Positions 34,156-45,968 of a DNA stretch of 64,000 nt are shown here, piece by piece. Location: assembly GCF_025118155.1 (NCBI RefSeq), contig NW_026251426.1, forward strand, positions 142,620-206,619. Direction: 5' to 3'. Below the pieces are notes generated by a model. It had not been told where the DNA came from and did no database searches. It was given only the letters and a program-made list of their open reading frames with translations. The stretch's first letter is position 1. Every line of letters begins with the position of its first letter. Position numbers and translations under genes: made by a program. The DNA is from Cokeromyces recurvatus. Its lineage: Eukaryota; Mucoromycota; Mucoromycetes; Mucorales; Mucoraceae.

Positions 34156-35787
34156 CATCTATTACTAAAATGATGTCGCAAAAAAAGAAAAAAAAATGCA
34201 TATTGCATATAACTGATTATTATATAGGACTGTCTGTTAGGCAGCTATCAAAACATTGAACGAAATAACATGTAAACCCTTTAAAAGATGATAACTAAGC
34301 AACTTGATTGTTAGCCTCTATGATTATTTGAGAAATAGTATACCCTTTTTTTTTCTTTAAGTATATACTCTCTTTTCATACTACTCACTCTCAGCAACAG
34401 ACTAAAACTGTTTTATTGGGTTGAGTTCTGAAGAGTAAGGTAGCAGTTAAATATACTTATAGCCACACTCTTTGATTATGTTATTCACTATATATGGACA
34501 TATAGTCTATAATCAGATAATACTCTTTTATTTCAGGAGACTGACCCATTTTATGAAGAATGACTTTGACAAAAGGAGCAGTTACTACATCCTTTGTTTA
34601 TTGCCTTTTTTTTCTTTTTTTTTTTTTTTTTTTTTTTTTTGTTACCAACTAACTTTCTTTCCTTTGGAAATGGTATGGGCATTCTTAAGGTATTCTTGAT
34701 CAGGCCTTTAGCTGATAGTGGCTTCCCATGATAGAAATTGAATTGACTCTTGTAATTGATACTTTGACTTTGATAGCCTCCCGTTTTAGTATCTCCCCTT
34801 GAGTCTCTTTAAGATTTGTATAGAACCCTGACTCATTAATGAAAAAGCACAGCTGTCCATATACTTGATGCTTAATTCTTTTAACGTTTCTGCCCATTCT
34901 TTTCTTTTCTTTTTTTTATTGGATTCTTTCTAAGAGATGTTTCTCTTTACAGGCTTCAAGTGAACGGTAGAGCGTTCTTTTTTGAAATGCTTAACAAATC
35001 ATTAAAACTACGAGTCATATAATATATCAATTAATCTATAGTGATAGTGGGATACTTGTAATAGGGACCAGACACTTAACTTTTGGTTGCTCTTGCTAGT
35101 TCTCTTTCAGGTTCAATTATTCTTCGGCGGCATATATTCTTGAATAATGATTTATAATCCTCTTTCCAAGTTTTATACCCTCTTAGCACAGTTCTAGGCT
35201 CCAACTTGAATTCTAGCCCCACAGCTCTTGACTAGTTCCTGTTCCTAGGATGAATATCAACCAAGTAAGCAACATGGGCTTTAGTCTCGTTACTGACACA
35301 ATCGCCTTTTGATGAACCTATTAACAAAAACCAGTTTTAACAGTGTTAAATGTTGAATGTTCTCTCTGCTGCTCAGTCGTCACTAATTCATTTCATTTTA
35401 TTACATTTCCTTATGAATTTTTGTTTATTTGTTTAGATGAATTGTTTTGATAATAGTCGAACTACAGAATAACAAAATCATAGACCATACTGTACTACCA
35501 TTTTTACTTCCAAGACTTAAAGTCACTGAAATATGATTAAAAAAAAAAAGGGGGGGGAAATACTATTTCTCTAATCGCAAGGGGTTGCAACCAAGTTATT
35601 CAATCATCATCTTTTGAAGGGTTTACGTGCTATTTCGTTAAATATTTTGATAGCTGCCTTACAGACCGCCCTATGTAATACACAGTTATATGCAATATGC
35701 GATGTATATTTTGAAAGGCATTACATTATTTATTTATTTTTTAATAATTTTATTTGATTTTTTCTTACGACATTTTAGTGAAAGATG
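34156..35787 (-). mobile_element. Degenerate Tc1/mariner-type DNA transposon with TA target sites and inverted repeats
   Basis: Both ends begin CATCT(A/T)T(T/C)ACTAAAATG pointing inward and are flanked by TA (34154-34155 and 35788-35789). A long inner repeat also matches: GCATATTGCATATAACTG, then CTGT(A/T)AGGCAGCTATCAAAA-like, then AACGAAATA and GTAAACCC, at about 34196-34306 and inverted at about 35587-35702. The right arm has roughly 45 extra bases between the outer and inner blocks. Total about 1.63 kb. The minus strand carries a dead transposase (separate entry). Ends and internal gene fit the Tc1/mariner superfamily. Confidence 0.88.
34385..34897 (-). pseudogene. Transposase (DDE, Tc1/mariner) pseudogene
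   Basis: Minus strand fragments in order: GQLCFFINESGFYTNLKETQ, VKVSITRVNSISIMGSHYQL, then after a long A-run VVTAPFVKVILHKMGQ, IKEYYLIIDYMSIYSE, stop, IKECGYKYI, stop, LLPYSSELNPIKQF, stop, SVAESE. The pattern corresponds to the DDE core: the first block normally has DESGF (here NESGF, catalytic Asp lost), the second a DNA or DNAP-like Asp block, the third YLPPYSPELNPIEQFW (the W codon is now a stop). Premature stops, frame changes and an A-run insertion make it non-functional. N-terminal DNA-binding parts upstream (35000-35600) are too decayed to read. Confidence 0.85.
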
Positions 35788-35893
35788 TATGACAGTAAGA
35801 ACTTTTTTTTTCTTCTTCTAGTAAATGGGTATTACTTAATATCATAAAAGTAACGTATTATTAAATGTAAAATTTATTGTTTTCATTTTTGTT

Positions 35894-37792
35894 TTAATCC
35901 TCTTCTTCTTCTTCTCCAGAAGAAGGACCCTGAGCATCTGAATCATATTCTTCAGGGACATCACTTTCACTATCGGGTGCAAAATCCTCATCAGCTAAAG
36001 AAAGATTAAAAAAAAAAAAAGTTCTAGTTAGAAATTTATGTTTGTTGGGAGAGAGGGAAAAAAAAAGGTTAACTTACGACTTTCATCTTCATCGCTATAA
36101 CCATCATCGGTAGGACCGTTACCAGTCCTGCGTTTCTTTCTAGAATCATATTCATCCTCATCCTCATCTTCCTCATCTAACTCTGCAAGATCTGTATAAG
36201 TCAAAATTGTTTCTTCATTACCCTCAGACTTGACCTTAATCTTCTTTTGCTTCAAATAATCTTCAATATTGGCATACTCTTCTCTGTTAATACTAGAGAA
36301 TTGAATATCATTGCCACTCTTCATGTTAATTTTCATATCGAATGTACGCGAACTACCGCCTGACTGACCAACACGGGAGAAAGTAACGATAGAAATCTCG
36401 TTCAATGGAATATATGTAGGAGGTTTAGGAATAAATAATAAACATTTATCCAAGGGATAAAGGAAGCCTTCATTAGCTTTCATTGAGCATTTAAGTGCAG
36501 TGGCACCATGATGACTTCTGTAAGTACTTTGAGTAATTGCTTTTCTTCCTGTTAAAGCTTGGAAGACATTACTAACGACTTCAAATGTAGGTGCATCATA
36601 ATGCTTTTGGAGCTTATTCTCATATTTCTCATCTAAAGTTTGATCTTCCAAGTTTAAGTCTACATCAATCTCTTCTTCACGCACAAACTGAAATACAAGG
36701 AATGGATATTTTGTTTGTCCCTGTCTAAGAGGTGGATCCAAACCAATCTGGTAAAGAAGAAAATTCGAAAATAAATAAATGTAATATTTTCAATTCTTTT
36801 TTTTTTCTTTTTGCTGATCTACGTTACCACAAATAAAACATGCACTTCATCGGGTTTTAAAAGTAAAAATAGTTTGATGATATTGGAATAAAGAATCTTG
36901 TAATCGTATGTTTTACCACGCAAGCGAAGAAAGTCTTGATACATATCGATATTGTAACGACCACGAGGTGTCAAGCATAATGCTTCTTGGAATTGTACAA
37001 TATTTTCTGTTGTCATTTGACTGAGTTCTAGCTTGGATTTTACAGTTTCATAAAATACCATGTCAGCATTTACTTCTTCTTCCTCTTCATCTACATTAGC
37101 ATCATCCGTCACTTCTTTAGCAACTGTACCAGGAATATAAAAGGTAATGTCCATTAACTCATCTACTTTTTTGGGATCAATGCCATCAGGAGCAGGTTGT
37201 CCGGGATCAACAAAGTTGATGGCTACTTCATTTTTACCAGGCTTATTGGTTGCAATAGCTTGTTCAAGAGGTAATTCAAACATAGTTTTATTTCCAACAT
37301 TAAAAGTAAGATTGGATCCTTTTTTTTTTAAAGAAAAGTTGTTAAGAAAAAAAAACATCTTTAAAAAAAAAATCATTAATCCTTACCTTGAAACTCTGTT
37401 TTACCCCAATTCCAACCTTTAACACTCACTTCTTTAATTTCAACTGTGATCTTATAAAATATTCTAGCTGCCTCCTTTAATTCTTCCAAATCCTATACAT
37501 GATTGTTAGTTGATCGTTTAATTAATAGTGACCAATTCGAAATAAAGGAACTCACTTCAAGTTTAAACCCATCAAATCGTAATATAGTATTGTCCTTTTG
37601 TACAATTCTTAATTCATATCCTCTTGCAGCTCTAAGCCAAGTCATTTTTTTAAGATCATCCGTAGCAACAATGATCGTACGATCACGTCCTCCTTTCCAA
37701 CCAAGACCATTTTGTGATAAACGAAAACGACCCAAGTCAGGTTGAAGTCCACAATAAATAGAGTTGAAATCTACATTTTTTTTATCTGACAT
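35894..37792 (-). CDS. POB3: FACT complex subunit Pob3 (SSRP1 without HMG box)
   Basis: Five exons: 37792-37556, 37492-37387, 37318-36828, 36747-36078, 35994-35894; 534 residues. FNSIYCGLQPDLGRFRLSQN, GLGWKGGRDRTIIVATDDLK, LRIVQKDNTILRFDGFKLED (N-terminal PH-like), NWNWGKTEFQGSNLTFNVGN-type segment (exons 2/3), VDELMDITFYIPGT, TPRGRYNIDMYQDFLRLRGK, then the tandem PH-like middle domain (SMKANEGFLYPLDKCLLFIP, EISIVTFSRVGQSGGSSRTF), and an acidic Asp/Glu tail. Like yeast Pob3 it lacks an HMG box. FACT loosens nucleosomes during transcription and replication. An ACGCGC motif lies about 90 bases upstream in the divergent promoter shared with the next gene. Confidence 0.95.
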
Positions 37793-38024
37793 TATTGCTG
37801 TTGTATATTATAATATATGATTATTTGACGATTAAAAAAATAAAAAAAAAAAAAGATTTTTAATTTGGTATTTTATTTTTTTACGCGCCTTTTTTTTTTT
37901 TTTTTGAATGACAAACTCCGCTTTTCGTGTGTATCAATGGTAGTAGTGGAGATACCTGACTTATTTTTTTTCTTTTTTTTCATAATATATCTTTGATTCT
38001 TTAAATTTTAACAATTTTAAGGAA
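37793..38024. promoter_or_regulatory. Divergent promoter between POB3 and a DUF4870-type gene
   Basis: 232 bases with T-runs and a single CG-rich motif ACGCGC at 37883-37888 (MCB-like core). Role inferred only. Confidence 0.35.
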
Positions 38025-38382
38025 ATGGATTTTTCACCTTATTCACCATCACCAGATGAAGACAGAAATTTACGCATACCTAATAAAAAAACAAAACAAC
38101 AATCAAAACAGCCTGTTTATAAGTCATACCAATCGGGAGATCCCGATTCCTATGCAGAACAAGGCCTTTTAAACAATGACTTTGGTGCAGAAAGTAGTAT
38201 TAATCATAACAGTAGTTTACCTGTTTTCAATGGAAACCAAGATGTTCGCGTTAATAAGTATGAAACTTCTTTACCTATTCGAGTTGATATTGAAGCAGCT
38301 TTGGCTTATGTTTTAGGCCCAATTACTGGTACAGTTTAATTCACCTATTACTGCATAATTTTTCCTCATTTAAGACTGATTC

Positions 38383-38413
<31 letters not shown>

Positions 38414-38870
38414 ATAATCTCTAACTCACTTCAATAAGGTCTATTATTGTTAATTCTCGAAAGACAGAATGATTATGTTCGATTCCATGCATGGCAGGTA
38501 AATAAAACAATATGAAATAAGAATTATTCTGACATAAACTATATATAGTCATCACTTACATTCTCAGCTTTGATGCTTGCACAATTTGTTTTATTGTTTA
38601 TTTCGACATTTTTATCTTGGATCTTGTTTTTCTTTAGTATTTTTCTTTTAATTTGGTTAACGTAAGCCCAAGTTTATTATTATTATTATTTTTTTTTCCA
38701 AGATAAATTGACTTCTAACTGGAATAATATGATGGGGCGGGTTTATTTCATTTTATTTTATTTTTATACATATTCTTAGGTATCGAGCCTATTTAGATGG
38801 TGTATCACTGGAAAGATATGAAGTGCCATATTTTGGTATAATTGCATCAGAATATGTAGATACTGAATAA
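38025..38870 (+). CDS. DUF4870/UPF0132-type small membrane protein
   Basis: Four exons: 38025-38328, 38439-38497, 38549-38661, 38780-38870; 188 residues. A disordered polar N-terminus (MDFSPYSPSPDEDRNLRIPN) precedes RVDIEAALAYVLGPITGLLL, the hallmark ERQNDYVRFHAWQSS, a hydrophobic block (LMLAQFVLLFISTFLSWILF) and RAYLDGVSLERYEVPYFG. The (E)xxNxYVRFHAxQS motif between TM segments is the family signature. Predicted three TM helices; function unknown, widely conserved. Confidence 0.85.
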
Positions 38871-39107
38871 ATTATACCTTATAGAACAAGATAATAACTA
38901 TCATTGTTACTTTGCTTATTTCTTTAATAAAACAAATGAATACACTTCTTTTTATGCCGACACTTTATTATGCAGCTAAATATAATAAATTACTTGATAA
39001 TACTTTTTACTCCTCTTTATATATATTAAATAAACATTTCTTCTTTTTTTGTTTATGATAGATATGAGTTCATTAAAAAATTAAAACGAATATGTAAATA
39101 AATAATT

Positions 39108-41106
39108 TTAGCTGGTATAAGAACTACAGTCTTTTGAAGATGTTTCATCTGATACAGTAGAAATAGTAGGAGAATTACTTATACTACCCCTTGGCGCTCT
39201 ATTCTGTATCATACGACGAGTTGCTTGTGCTATTTTCATTAAAATATAAGAAAAAAAAAGAGCATATTATATGTTTACATACCGTGTTTAGCTGCTGCGT
39301 ATTTGTCTAATTTGTCTATAACATATTCTAATTTCGTTAACCAACTATTTCTTTCTTTATCTGAATTCATATGAAGAATATAAACAGTAGGTCCAGCAAT
39401 GAATGTGGTATTTAAATTATCTACACCTGAGAATGAAGAAACGATTTCAATACAGTTTAAAATACCATCTATTTCATCCTTTGGTATAGCGCGTACTCTA
39501 GCTCGTTCTAATGTTAAATGACCTTTGTATTGCAATTTTATCACTTTCCCTTCAACTTTCGTTTTAGCAAAGACTAACATATCGCTAAATAATATATAAC
39601 GTCTTTCTTCTCCCAATGATTTCGTACTTGGTACAACTCGAGATAATTGTCCTTGAATGATTAGCCTTCTTTCTGCTCTTACACTAAATGGAGCGCCTTG
39701 AAGAGCTTGATGTATCATAAGTACTTGATCTACGTTATTAGCATCTAAAAGTCTGAATAAGAAATGAAAAAAAGGGATATATGAATATATATGAATATAT
39801 ATTAAAATGTGTTATTTTTAACTCTACTAAATGACTAAAAAAAAACATACATACTTGTCGTGAATAGAATGCCGAAAGTGTTGAATCCATGATTTTGAAG
39901 CTTGTAAACCTACATAGTCTGGATGTAGAGAAGAAGTGACTTCGGCCAACTTTGTAATTACATCTACATATCGATCAATACATCTAACTGGTAGTTGAAT
40001 TAAAGAAAGTAAGCTAGCACCTTTTAATGATTTATCCTTGTGTGCAGTCTATGTATATGTATTCAAAAAAAAAAAAAAAAGGTAAAAGAAGAATAGTTTA
40101 AATCTAACCTAGCAATAATATATATATTTATATACGTATATATAATATCTATGCAATACATACAGCAATAAACTTTTTAAATGGTTGATACCTCGTCAAT
40201 CTTTCATAGGTTGTAAGGGTAATAGCATAATTATTCAGATATACACGATAGCATTCCAAGTTCGGAAACTACAAAATATATAAAAATATATATTTTCAAT
40301 AAATTTTGTATTCCTTTTCATGTAGTAGTCAATGTTACCCAAGCTTGAAATACATCGGACAAAATTTGTGTTGGTCCCCAGATTCGTAATCTATTTTATA
40401 ATTTTAGTTGATACCGAGATCATTTATTTATTTATTTATTTATTTTACATGCCTTTCTTGTAGACTTTTTAATGTAAGACGATGAACATGAACTAATTCT
40501 TCAAAATTTCCAAATAACCAACGAAATTCCCTTTCTGTACACACCATTTTTTTTATTCCGAGAAAGTTGAACGGAGTGTGTGCTGTTGTGTCCTTTCTTA
40601 ATGGTAATAGAAATAACCGCATAACCAATTCGAGTGACTCTGTGTAAGCTTCTTCTGATGTTAAAAGATTGTTTATCAACGTTTCTCTGCTCCGATGTAC
40701 ATTCTCGTGGTCTAAAGTAAGTAAGTAAGTAAAGAAGTAAATAAATAAATAAATATTTTCTAATATTACCAATTAATCCGTTATCAATGTCTTCATAATC
40801 TAATGTATCAATGATATCAAATTCTTCTACTGAATTATTTGTAAACTCAATAGCAGACGAATTTGACGTTGATGCATCACTATGATGTTCATCCATAAAA
40901 GAAGAAAAAGTTGATGTGGCTGTTAATCCACTGGTATATTTACTTGTATTTATTGAGCTAGTGATACTATTTCGACGGCTAATGTTGTTATGTCCTATTG
41001 TCATATCACTGATGCTATCATTACTACTAATACTGCTTCTCCGTCGTTGTAATGAAATGATTTTTTGCTGCTTCTTATTCATGATACCATTTGATAAAAA
41101 AGTCAT
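39108..41106 (-). CDS. Rho guanine-nucleotide exchange factor (DH-PH)
   Basis: Seven exons: 41106-40770, 40711-40453, 40390-40339, 40268-40164, 40048-39855, 39752-39283, 39229-39108; 512 residues. A Ser/Asn-rich N-terminus leads into a DH domain: ETLINNLLTSEEAYTESLEL, FRWLFGNFEELVHVHRLTLK, PNLECYRVYLNNYAITL, LKGASLLSLIQLPVRCIDRY. Then a PH domain: RRLIIQGQLSRVVPS, RRYILFSDMLVFAKTKVEG, SDKERNSWLTKLEYVIDKL. The DH core activates Rho-family GTPases for polarity and actin control. Intron 2 uses a GC donor (AAG|GCATGT): the GT donor four bases downstream gives the wrong phase, while GC joins LQER to RIWGPTQILSDVF. The start at 41106 is the first ATG of an open frame; a second Met is eight codons in. 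Confidence 0.88.
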
Positions 41107-41242
41107 TTAATTATCTAGAAAAGAAAGAGAAAGAAAGGAAGAAAGATAAAAAAAAAAAAAGTTCCTAGTAATTACAATTATAAAACTAAACCTTTTCAAT
41201 AAGCTATAAAGCTGATATTGAAAATAAGTGGTGAACAAAATA

Positions 41243-41282
<40 letters not shown>

Positions 41283-42178
41283 TAACCAGTAACAAGGGAT
41301 AGTAGCATCTTTTACTCGAAGAATAAAGAAGAGTAAGTAGCATGATATGATTAAACTTGAACATAGTGTCTTTATTACTTTAATTTTGTAATGGGTAAAA
41401 AGAAAAAATGGTTCTCATTTATTAAATACGACAATTTTAAGAATACAAGATAGTTGGCTTATTTTTTTTTTCGGGTTAATCTGATAACTTGTATCATAAT
41501 GGTATGTATGTTCAAGGTATTTTTTATTAATAATAACTATGTCATATTCTACCTTAACTTTAATAAAGATCGAGTAAAATGTAGATAAAGAGCTATGTCA
41601 AATCATTTTCTTTATTGTCCTAAATAAACAAAATAGTAACACAGATAAATACTACCTTACTAAATTATACCGAATTGTCCAAAGCGCTCCTAGTATTTAT
41701 TTATATCTATTCCATCATTAATATAGTATTCAGTGGGCTGTGCAAAATGATGCTTTTTCTTATTTTATTTTTTTTTCTTCTTCTTCTTGGACATTAAATA
41801 ATTTTACGAGTGATATAATTCATGATATTAAAATAAGCTTACACATTTATAATTATTTCTAAGCATGTTGCACAGGAAGTTATTTCTGTGATAATAACCT
41901 TATTTAACCCCTTCAATCTTTCTGCCTCCCCCCACCCCACTTAATAATTTAAGCTCCAAATCACAGCAGTAGCATTATTATAAATGTGTAATAAAGTTAA
42001 ATACTTGTATTCGTATTTCTAAACAAACTATTTAAAGATAGTACAAAAAGAAAAGTATATATGAGACTCATTAGGTCATTCATTTTATATGTTTATAAAG
42101 TTAAATAGATAGTTTCTAATATAACACTTTTATATAAAAAGGTATACAAATATATGATATGTTGGCTTTTTTCTTTTT
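41107..42178. other. Intergenic
   Basis: About 1.1 kb between the RhoGEF start and the PEX19 stop. T-run of about 35 (41247-41281). The 3' half holds C-rich CCCCCCACCCCAC near 41930. No gene supported. Confidence 0.5.
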
Positions 42179-43225
42179 TCACATAATCGTACAGTTTTCT
42201 AAATCCTTTAAATCAGGCATATTTTCTGGATTTCCTCCTAAATTCATACCAGGGGCCATTTCATCTAAAAGATCGGCTGGTGGTTGACCCAAATTTTGCA
42301 TCTTTGTCATCAGATCCATAATCTCTTTAGCTTGGATTTCATTTTTTTCATCAAACTCAGGTGCTTCATATTTTGCAACTATCTGTTGACAGATGAGATA
42401 TTGTTCCTTATAATTTTCATAGTCTGATGTATTAGCATTATCTTTGTGTGCCTCCAACCAAGCAGGATATTTTCCACTGAGATCTTTCATAGGTTCATAA
42501 AGTAGTTCCTTTGACATTAATTGACTCATCATTCCTTCCAAAACACCTTCAAATTCCCCATTATCAGCCAAAGCTTCCATTTGTTTCATAAGCTCTGCCA
42601 TAAAAGCATCCTCTGATTCTTCTGCTATGGAAGACTATAATTCCCCCCAGAAAATAAATAAGTTATTTTGTATAAAAAAAAAAAAAAAAAAAAAGCTCCT
42701 ACATCAATTTCTTTTGAACTATTTTTCAGTTTATTGAGCGTTTTATCAATTGTTTCTTGAAAAGAAGAAGGAGGCTTGGGAATATCTTTATTTGTTTCTA
42801 CTGTAGTTGCAGTCTCTTTATCAAATGAAGCCCATACTTTTTCAAAAGCTTCTTTCATTTCATCATTATTTTCAGTTTCCATTTGTCCCATTAGTTGTTC
42901 CATACCAACAGCCAATTGTTTTGCAAACTCTTCACTGTTAAATAAATCATCTAATTCAGGTTCAATAGGATCTTTAGCATGAATGGTTGTATTTGTCTTT
43001 TTTGGTTCTTCTTTATTTTTTATGGCTTGTGTCTCATGTGTAGACAGCTTTGACATGTCATCGAGAACATCTAGATTAATAAAAAGAATACAAACCAATC
43101 ATAACATCTTAATATTTTAAACAGAAAAAATAATAATAGATGAGAGTATGTTTACCATCTAACAAGTCATCAATGTCAGATTCATCATCTTGAATTTGCG
43201 TTTTATTCTCTAAATTTGAGGACAT
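42179..43225 (-). CDS. PEX19: Peroxisomal membrane protein import receptor Pex19
   Basis: Three exons: 43225-43156, 43070-42703, 42634-42179; 297 residues, as in animals. MSSNLENKTQ, the acidic DDESDIDDLLDVLDD (Pex3-binding end), a mid-region (ELDDLFNSEEFAKQLAVGME), LMKQMEALADNGEFEGVLEG, MKDLSGKYPAWLEAHKD, MTKMQNLGQPPADLLDEMAP and the C-terminal CTIM, a CaaX box. Pex19 binds newly made peroxisomal membrane proteins in the cytosol and docks on Pex3; farnesylation of the CaaX Cys raises affinity. Intron 2 has an A-run of about 21 next to the acceptor side. Confidence 0.96.
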
Positions 43226-43308
43226 TGAAATAATTTTCTTGTTTTAATTTACAAATAAATAAGAGGGGAACGTTTGCGTGAAGGAGAGGAGGGATTATTT
43301 GCTGGGAA

Positions 43309-43524
43309 TTAATCAAGAAAACGATTATTAATTTTCTCGAGGATTGTCTGAGAAAAAAAGCATGTGAAAACGGGGTGCACATAACAGAAGACGACGTTTT
43401 TTTTTTTTTTTTTTTTTTTTGTAAAAGATAATATATAACAATGTGATGTCTCCTCCCTCTTTTGCGTCATAATTTCAGGCTTAGTATTGTAGACTTGATA
43501 TTCTTCTTTATCTTTTGAAGGCAT
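43309..43524 (-). CDS. Possible small gene, structure uncertain
   Basis: Open frame from ATG 43524: MPSKDKEEYQVYNTKPEIMT, QKREETSHC, then an A-run and, after a CTCAG, TILEKINNRFLD and stop at 43309. The two ends look protein-like, the middle does not. No intron with canonical sites restores a clean frame. It would overlap the PEX19 promoter and face the DAP-like gene divergently. Family not recognised; may be a short conserved protein or chance. Confidence 0.25.
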   Translation of the reverse strand: MPSKDKEEYQVYNTKPEIMTQKREETSHCYILSFTKKKKKKKNVVFCYVHPVFTCFFSQTILEKINNRFLD

Positions 43525-43716
43525 GCGCTAACTCCGCTTTTTTTTTTTAGTTATTTCAAACATAGAGTTATGTCATAATGATTTTTTTTCATCACTAAAC
43601 TAAGTGACGTTTTTTATTCATATTATGCAGCTAAGAAATAAAGGAAAGATATAAAAGATATAAAAGAAAAGATTAAATTGTATCTTTTTTTTCATTATTA
43701 TTTGTATTAAAACAAT

Positions 43717-44058
43717 ATGCCTAACACAAAGAAACCTGAAGATTTAGATATTCCTCCTGCCCAAGTAGTTGGTGGTATGAGAGTTAAGCAAACGGATCCC
43801 CGTCGTATTCCCTTGAAGGAGCAAACCAAAGATACTGTAAATGATGAACAAAATGAAGATGAGCAACAAGTCCTTGACCAAGAAGAAGAATTCATAAAAG
43901 ATCAAGAACGTATGCGTCAACGAGCTCTCCAAGAAAGACAAGCTCGTGATATGCAAAGTCATACTGCCTCTCGTCAAGCCAATGTTAATGCAAATCCTGG
44001 CACACATGTCTCGCAAACTATTAGGCAAGGTATTCAACCCAGATCTTTAAATCATTAA
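43717..44058 (+). CDS. Small hydrophilic protein, weakly DAP1-like
   Basis: Single exon, 113 residues. PEDLDIPPAQVVGGMRVKQT resembles the PPAVKAGGMRI core of death-associated protein (DAP) family members; the rest is charged and Gln-rich (DEEFIKDQERMRQRALQERQ) with predicted helix and disorder. DAP proteins are small, Pro-rich and linked to autophagy control in animals. The link rests on one short motif. ATG follows a typical A/T leader; no signal peptide or TM. Confidence 0.6.
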   Translation: MPNTKKPEDLDIPPAQVVGGMRVKQTDPRRIPLKEQTKDTVNDEQNEDEQQVLDQEEEFIKDQERMRQRALQERQARDMQSHTASRQANVNANPGTHVSQTIRQGIQPRSLNH

Positions 44059-44399
44059 GGAAAAGAAGAGATGATGAAAATATATACAATTTTTTTTTTT
44101 TGTAAATAATTTTTTTTTTCACTTTTCTCTTAATAAACTGTTGTATGTATAAATTTTGGTTTATAACACTGTGAACTTTATAATTTTTATCATATAAAAA
44201 TAGCCTCGCTTTTTTTTATTTTTTCCTTTTTTTTCCCCTTTTCCTTTTTCTTTATTTTCTTTTTCATTTTTTGTCTCCTTTATATTAATTTATCTTTATT
44301 CAGAAGGAAAAAAAAAAGTCAAAGAATACTACTTCTTTAAATTCCACTCCCCCCCTTTTCTTTTTATCATTATTTCTTTGTATATAAAAAGAAAGAAAG
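44059..44399. other. Intergenic
   Basis: T-rich with C/T tracts immediately before the next ATG (about 44340-44365). No gene. Confidence 0.45.
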
Positions 44400-45639
44400 A
44401 TGAATTCAACAGTAGTCATTGAAGGAATGGACTTGCAACATTATTTTGAACAACAATACGATATAGAAGCAGCCTTATTACCTTCAACAGCAAATCATTA
44501 TATGGAAAACATGGATGAATTTAAAGAAGTAGAAGAAAAGGACTTTGCAGCATTGAATAATACACTATTGATAAAAGAGGTCAGTTTGTATGTAATAATG
44601 AAGATGATGAATAAATACATATAATATAATATAGTCAGAAATATTTGCTTTAAAGGAGGTGATATTTAAATGGAGAAATAGAGCTTTAGAAGCAGAATTA
44701 AATTATTTTGGTAATGATTAGATTAAATATAATACGTACATATATTAAAATAATAATTTTGAAGATCAACTACAATTATTGCAAGCACGATACGAGCATG
44801 AATTGAAGTCGATGAATTCAAGATATCAAAGAAAATTGAATGAAAAAGAAGACATGATCAATAATCTAAAAGAACAAGTAGATTACCTGATAATTCAACG
44901 AAATAACCAGCAAGAAGAAGAAGAAGAAGACAATGATAGTCGTATGTTTATTTTATTACTGCTATTACTTTTTATAATAGTCATGTCACTTATTATATTC
45001 TGAGTAACATTCTAATAGTTTCATCTTTTGTTACTGATGAGGATTCAAGTATTATTTACAACGAGGTAAACACATATATAACAAAGGCTGTTCCTTAAAC
45101 TTTTTTTATTTTATTTTATTTATTTTCTCCTTATGATCAAAGAAACAAGAATTTGATGATAACGTTAAAAAAGAAACCAGTGAATCAAAAGTAATTCTTG
45201 ATAATATTCAAGTATGTAAAATAAACTATCTACATAATATCTATCTACAAATATATGTTAACAAAAAAAAACATGTCTATTATAGAATGCTGTATGTGCT
45301 ATTGAGAAAGAACTCAACTTTCATTTAACTATGAATGAAGAGCATTATTATTATCCTCGTAAATCTCCTGCTTATATCTCATCTGCTACAGGTCGTTCTT
45401 CTTCAACTTTAGTTGATACTGAAGTAGGTATTAATAAAGATATCTCAAAAAAGAAGTCAAAAAATTCTGCTTTGTTCATCAATCGTATCTTTAAGAAAGC
45501 ATTCCGCTATAAGAAGAAACCAACTAATAATAATATTCTTTCATTATTTGACACTATCCCAAGACATAGCACGTCAAATGAAACTGTCATTCCTGTATGC
45601 CACACAAAAATGATAACATCAAGCAGTACTCATCTATGA
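44400..45639 (+). CDS. Uncharacterised coiled-coil protein
   Basis: Six exons: 44400-44579, 44635-44710, 44765-44941, 45019-45065, 45143-45211, 45286-45639; phases close to 300 residues. Residues ~20-145 form long helical heptads (EVIFKWRNRALEAELNYF, LQLLQARYEHELKSMNSRYQ, EKEDMINNLKEQVDYLIIQR) followed by poly-Glu. The C-terminus is basic and Ser-rich (YYYPRKSPAYISSATGRSSS, KKKSKNSALFINRIFKKAFR). No family recognised; likely a structural or adaptor protein. Splice donors and acceptors are all canonical. Confidence 0.72.
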
Positions 45640-45968
45640 GATACTATGGCTTGATTATATGCCTTTTTTTTTTCTTTTATAAATATAAATATATGAATTA
45701 TTACATCTTATATTATTAAAGATGATATGATAAAAACTACGATGTTATATAAAAAATTTCTCCATAATGATTTTCTTATGTTTTCACTGCATAAAAAGGG
45801 GGAGGAGGAGGGTGGATACATCTTTGATCCAATCATATTCATTTATTTTGTGACTTTATTTGATTCGGATCGGAGTGACGAGATTCAATTTTTTTTTTAT
45901 TATTATTTGAAAGAAAAAAATTTTTTCATAGTTCTCTCTCTTTTTATATCAGTTCAGACAGTACCAAT
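45640..45968. promoter_or_regulatory. RPL7 promoter region
   Basis: 3' flank of the coiled-coil gene and 5' flank of RPL7. A CG-containing patch (GATTCGGATCGGAGTGACGAG, 45861-45880) and a pyrimidine tract TTCTCTCTCTTTTTATATC (about 45931-45950) precede the proposed start, as is usual at ribosomal protein gene start sites. Confidence 0.35.
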
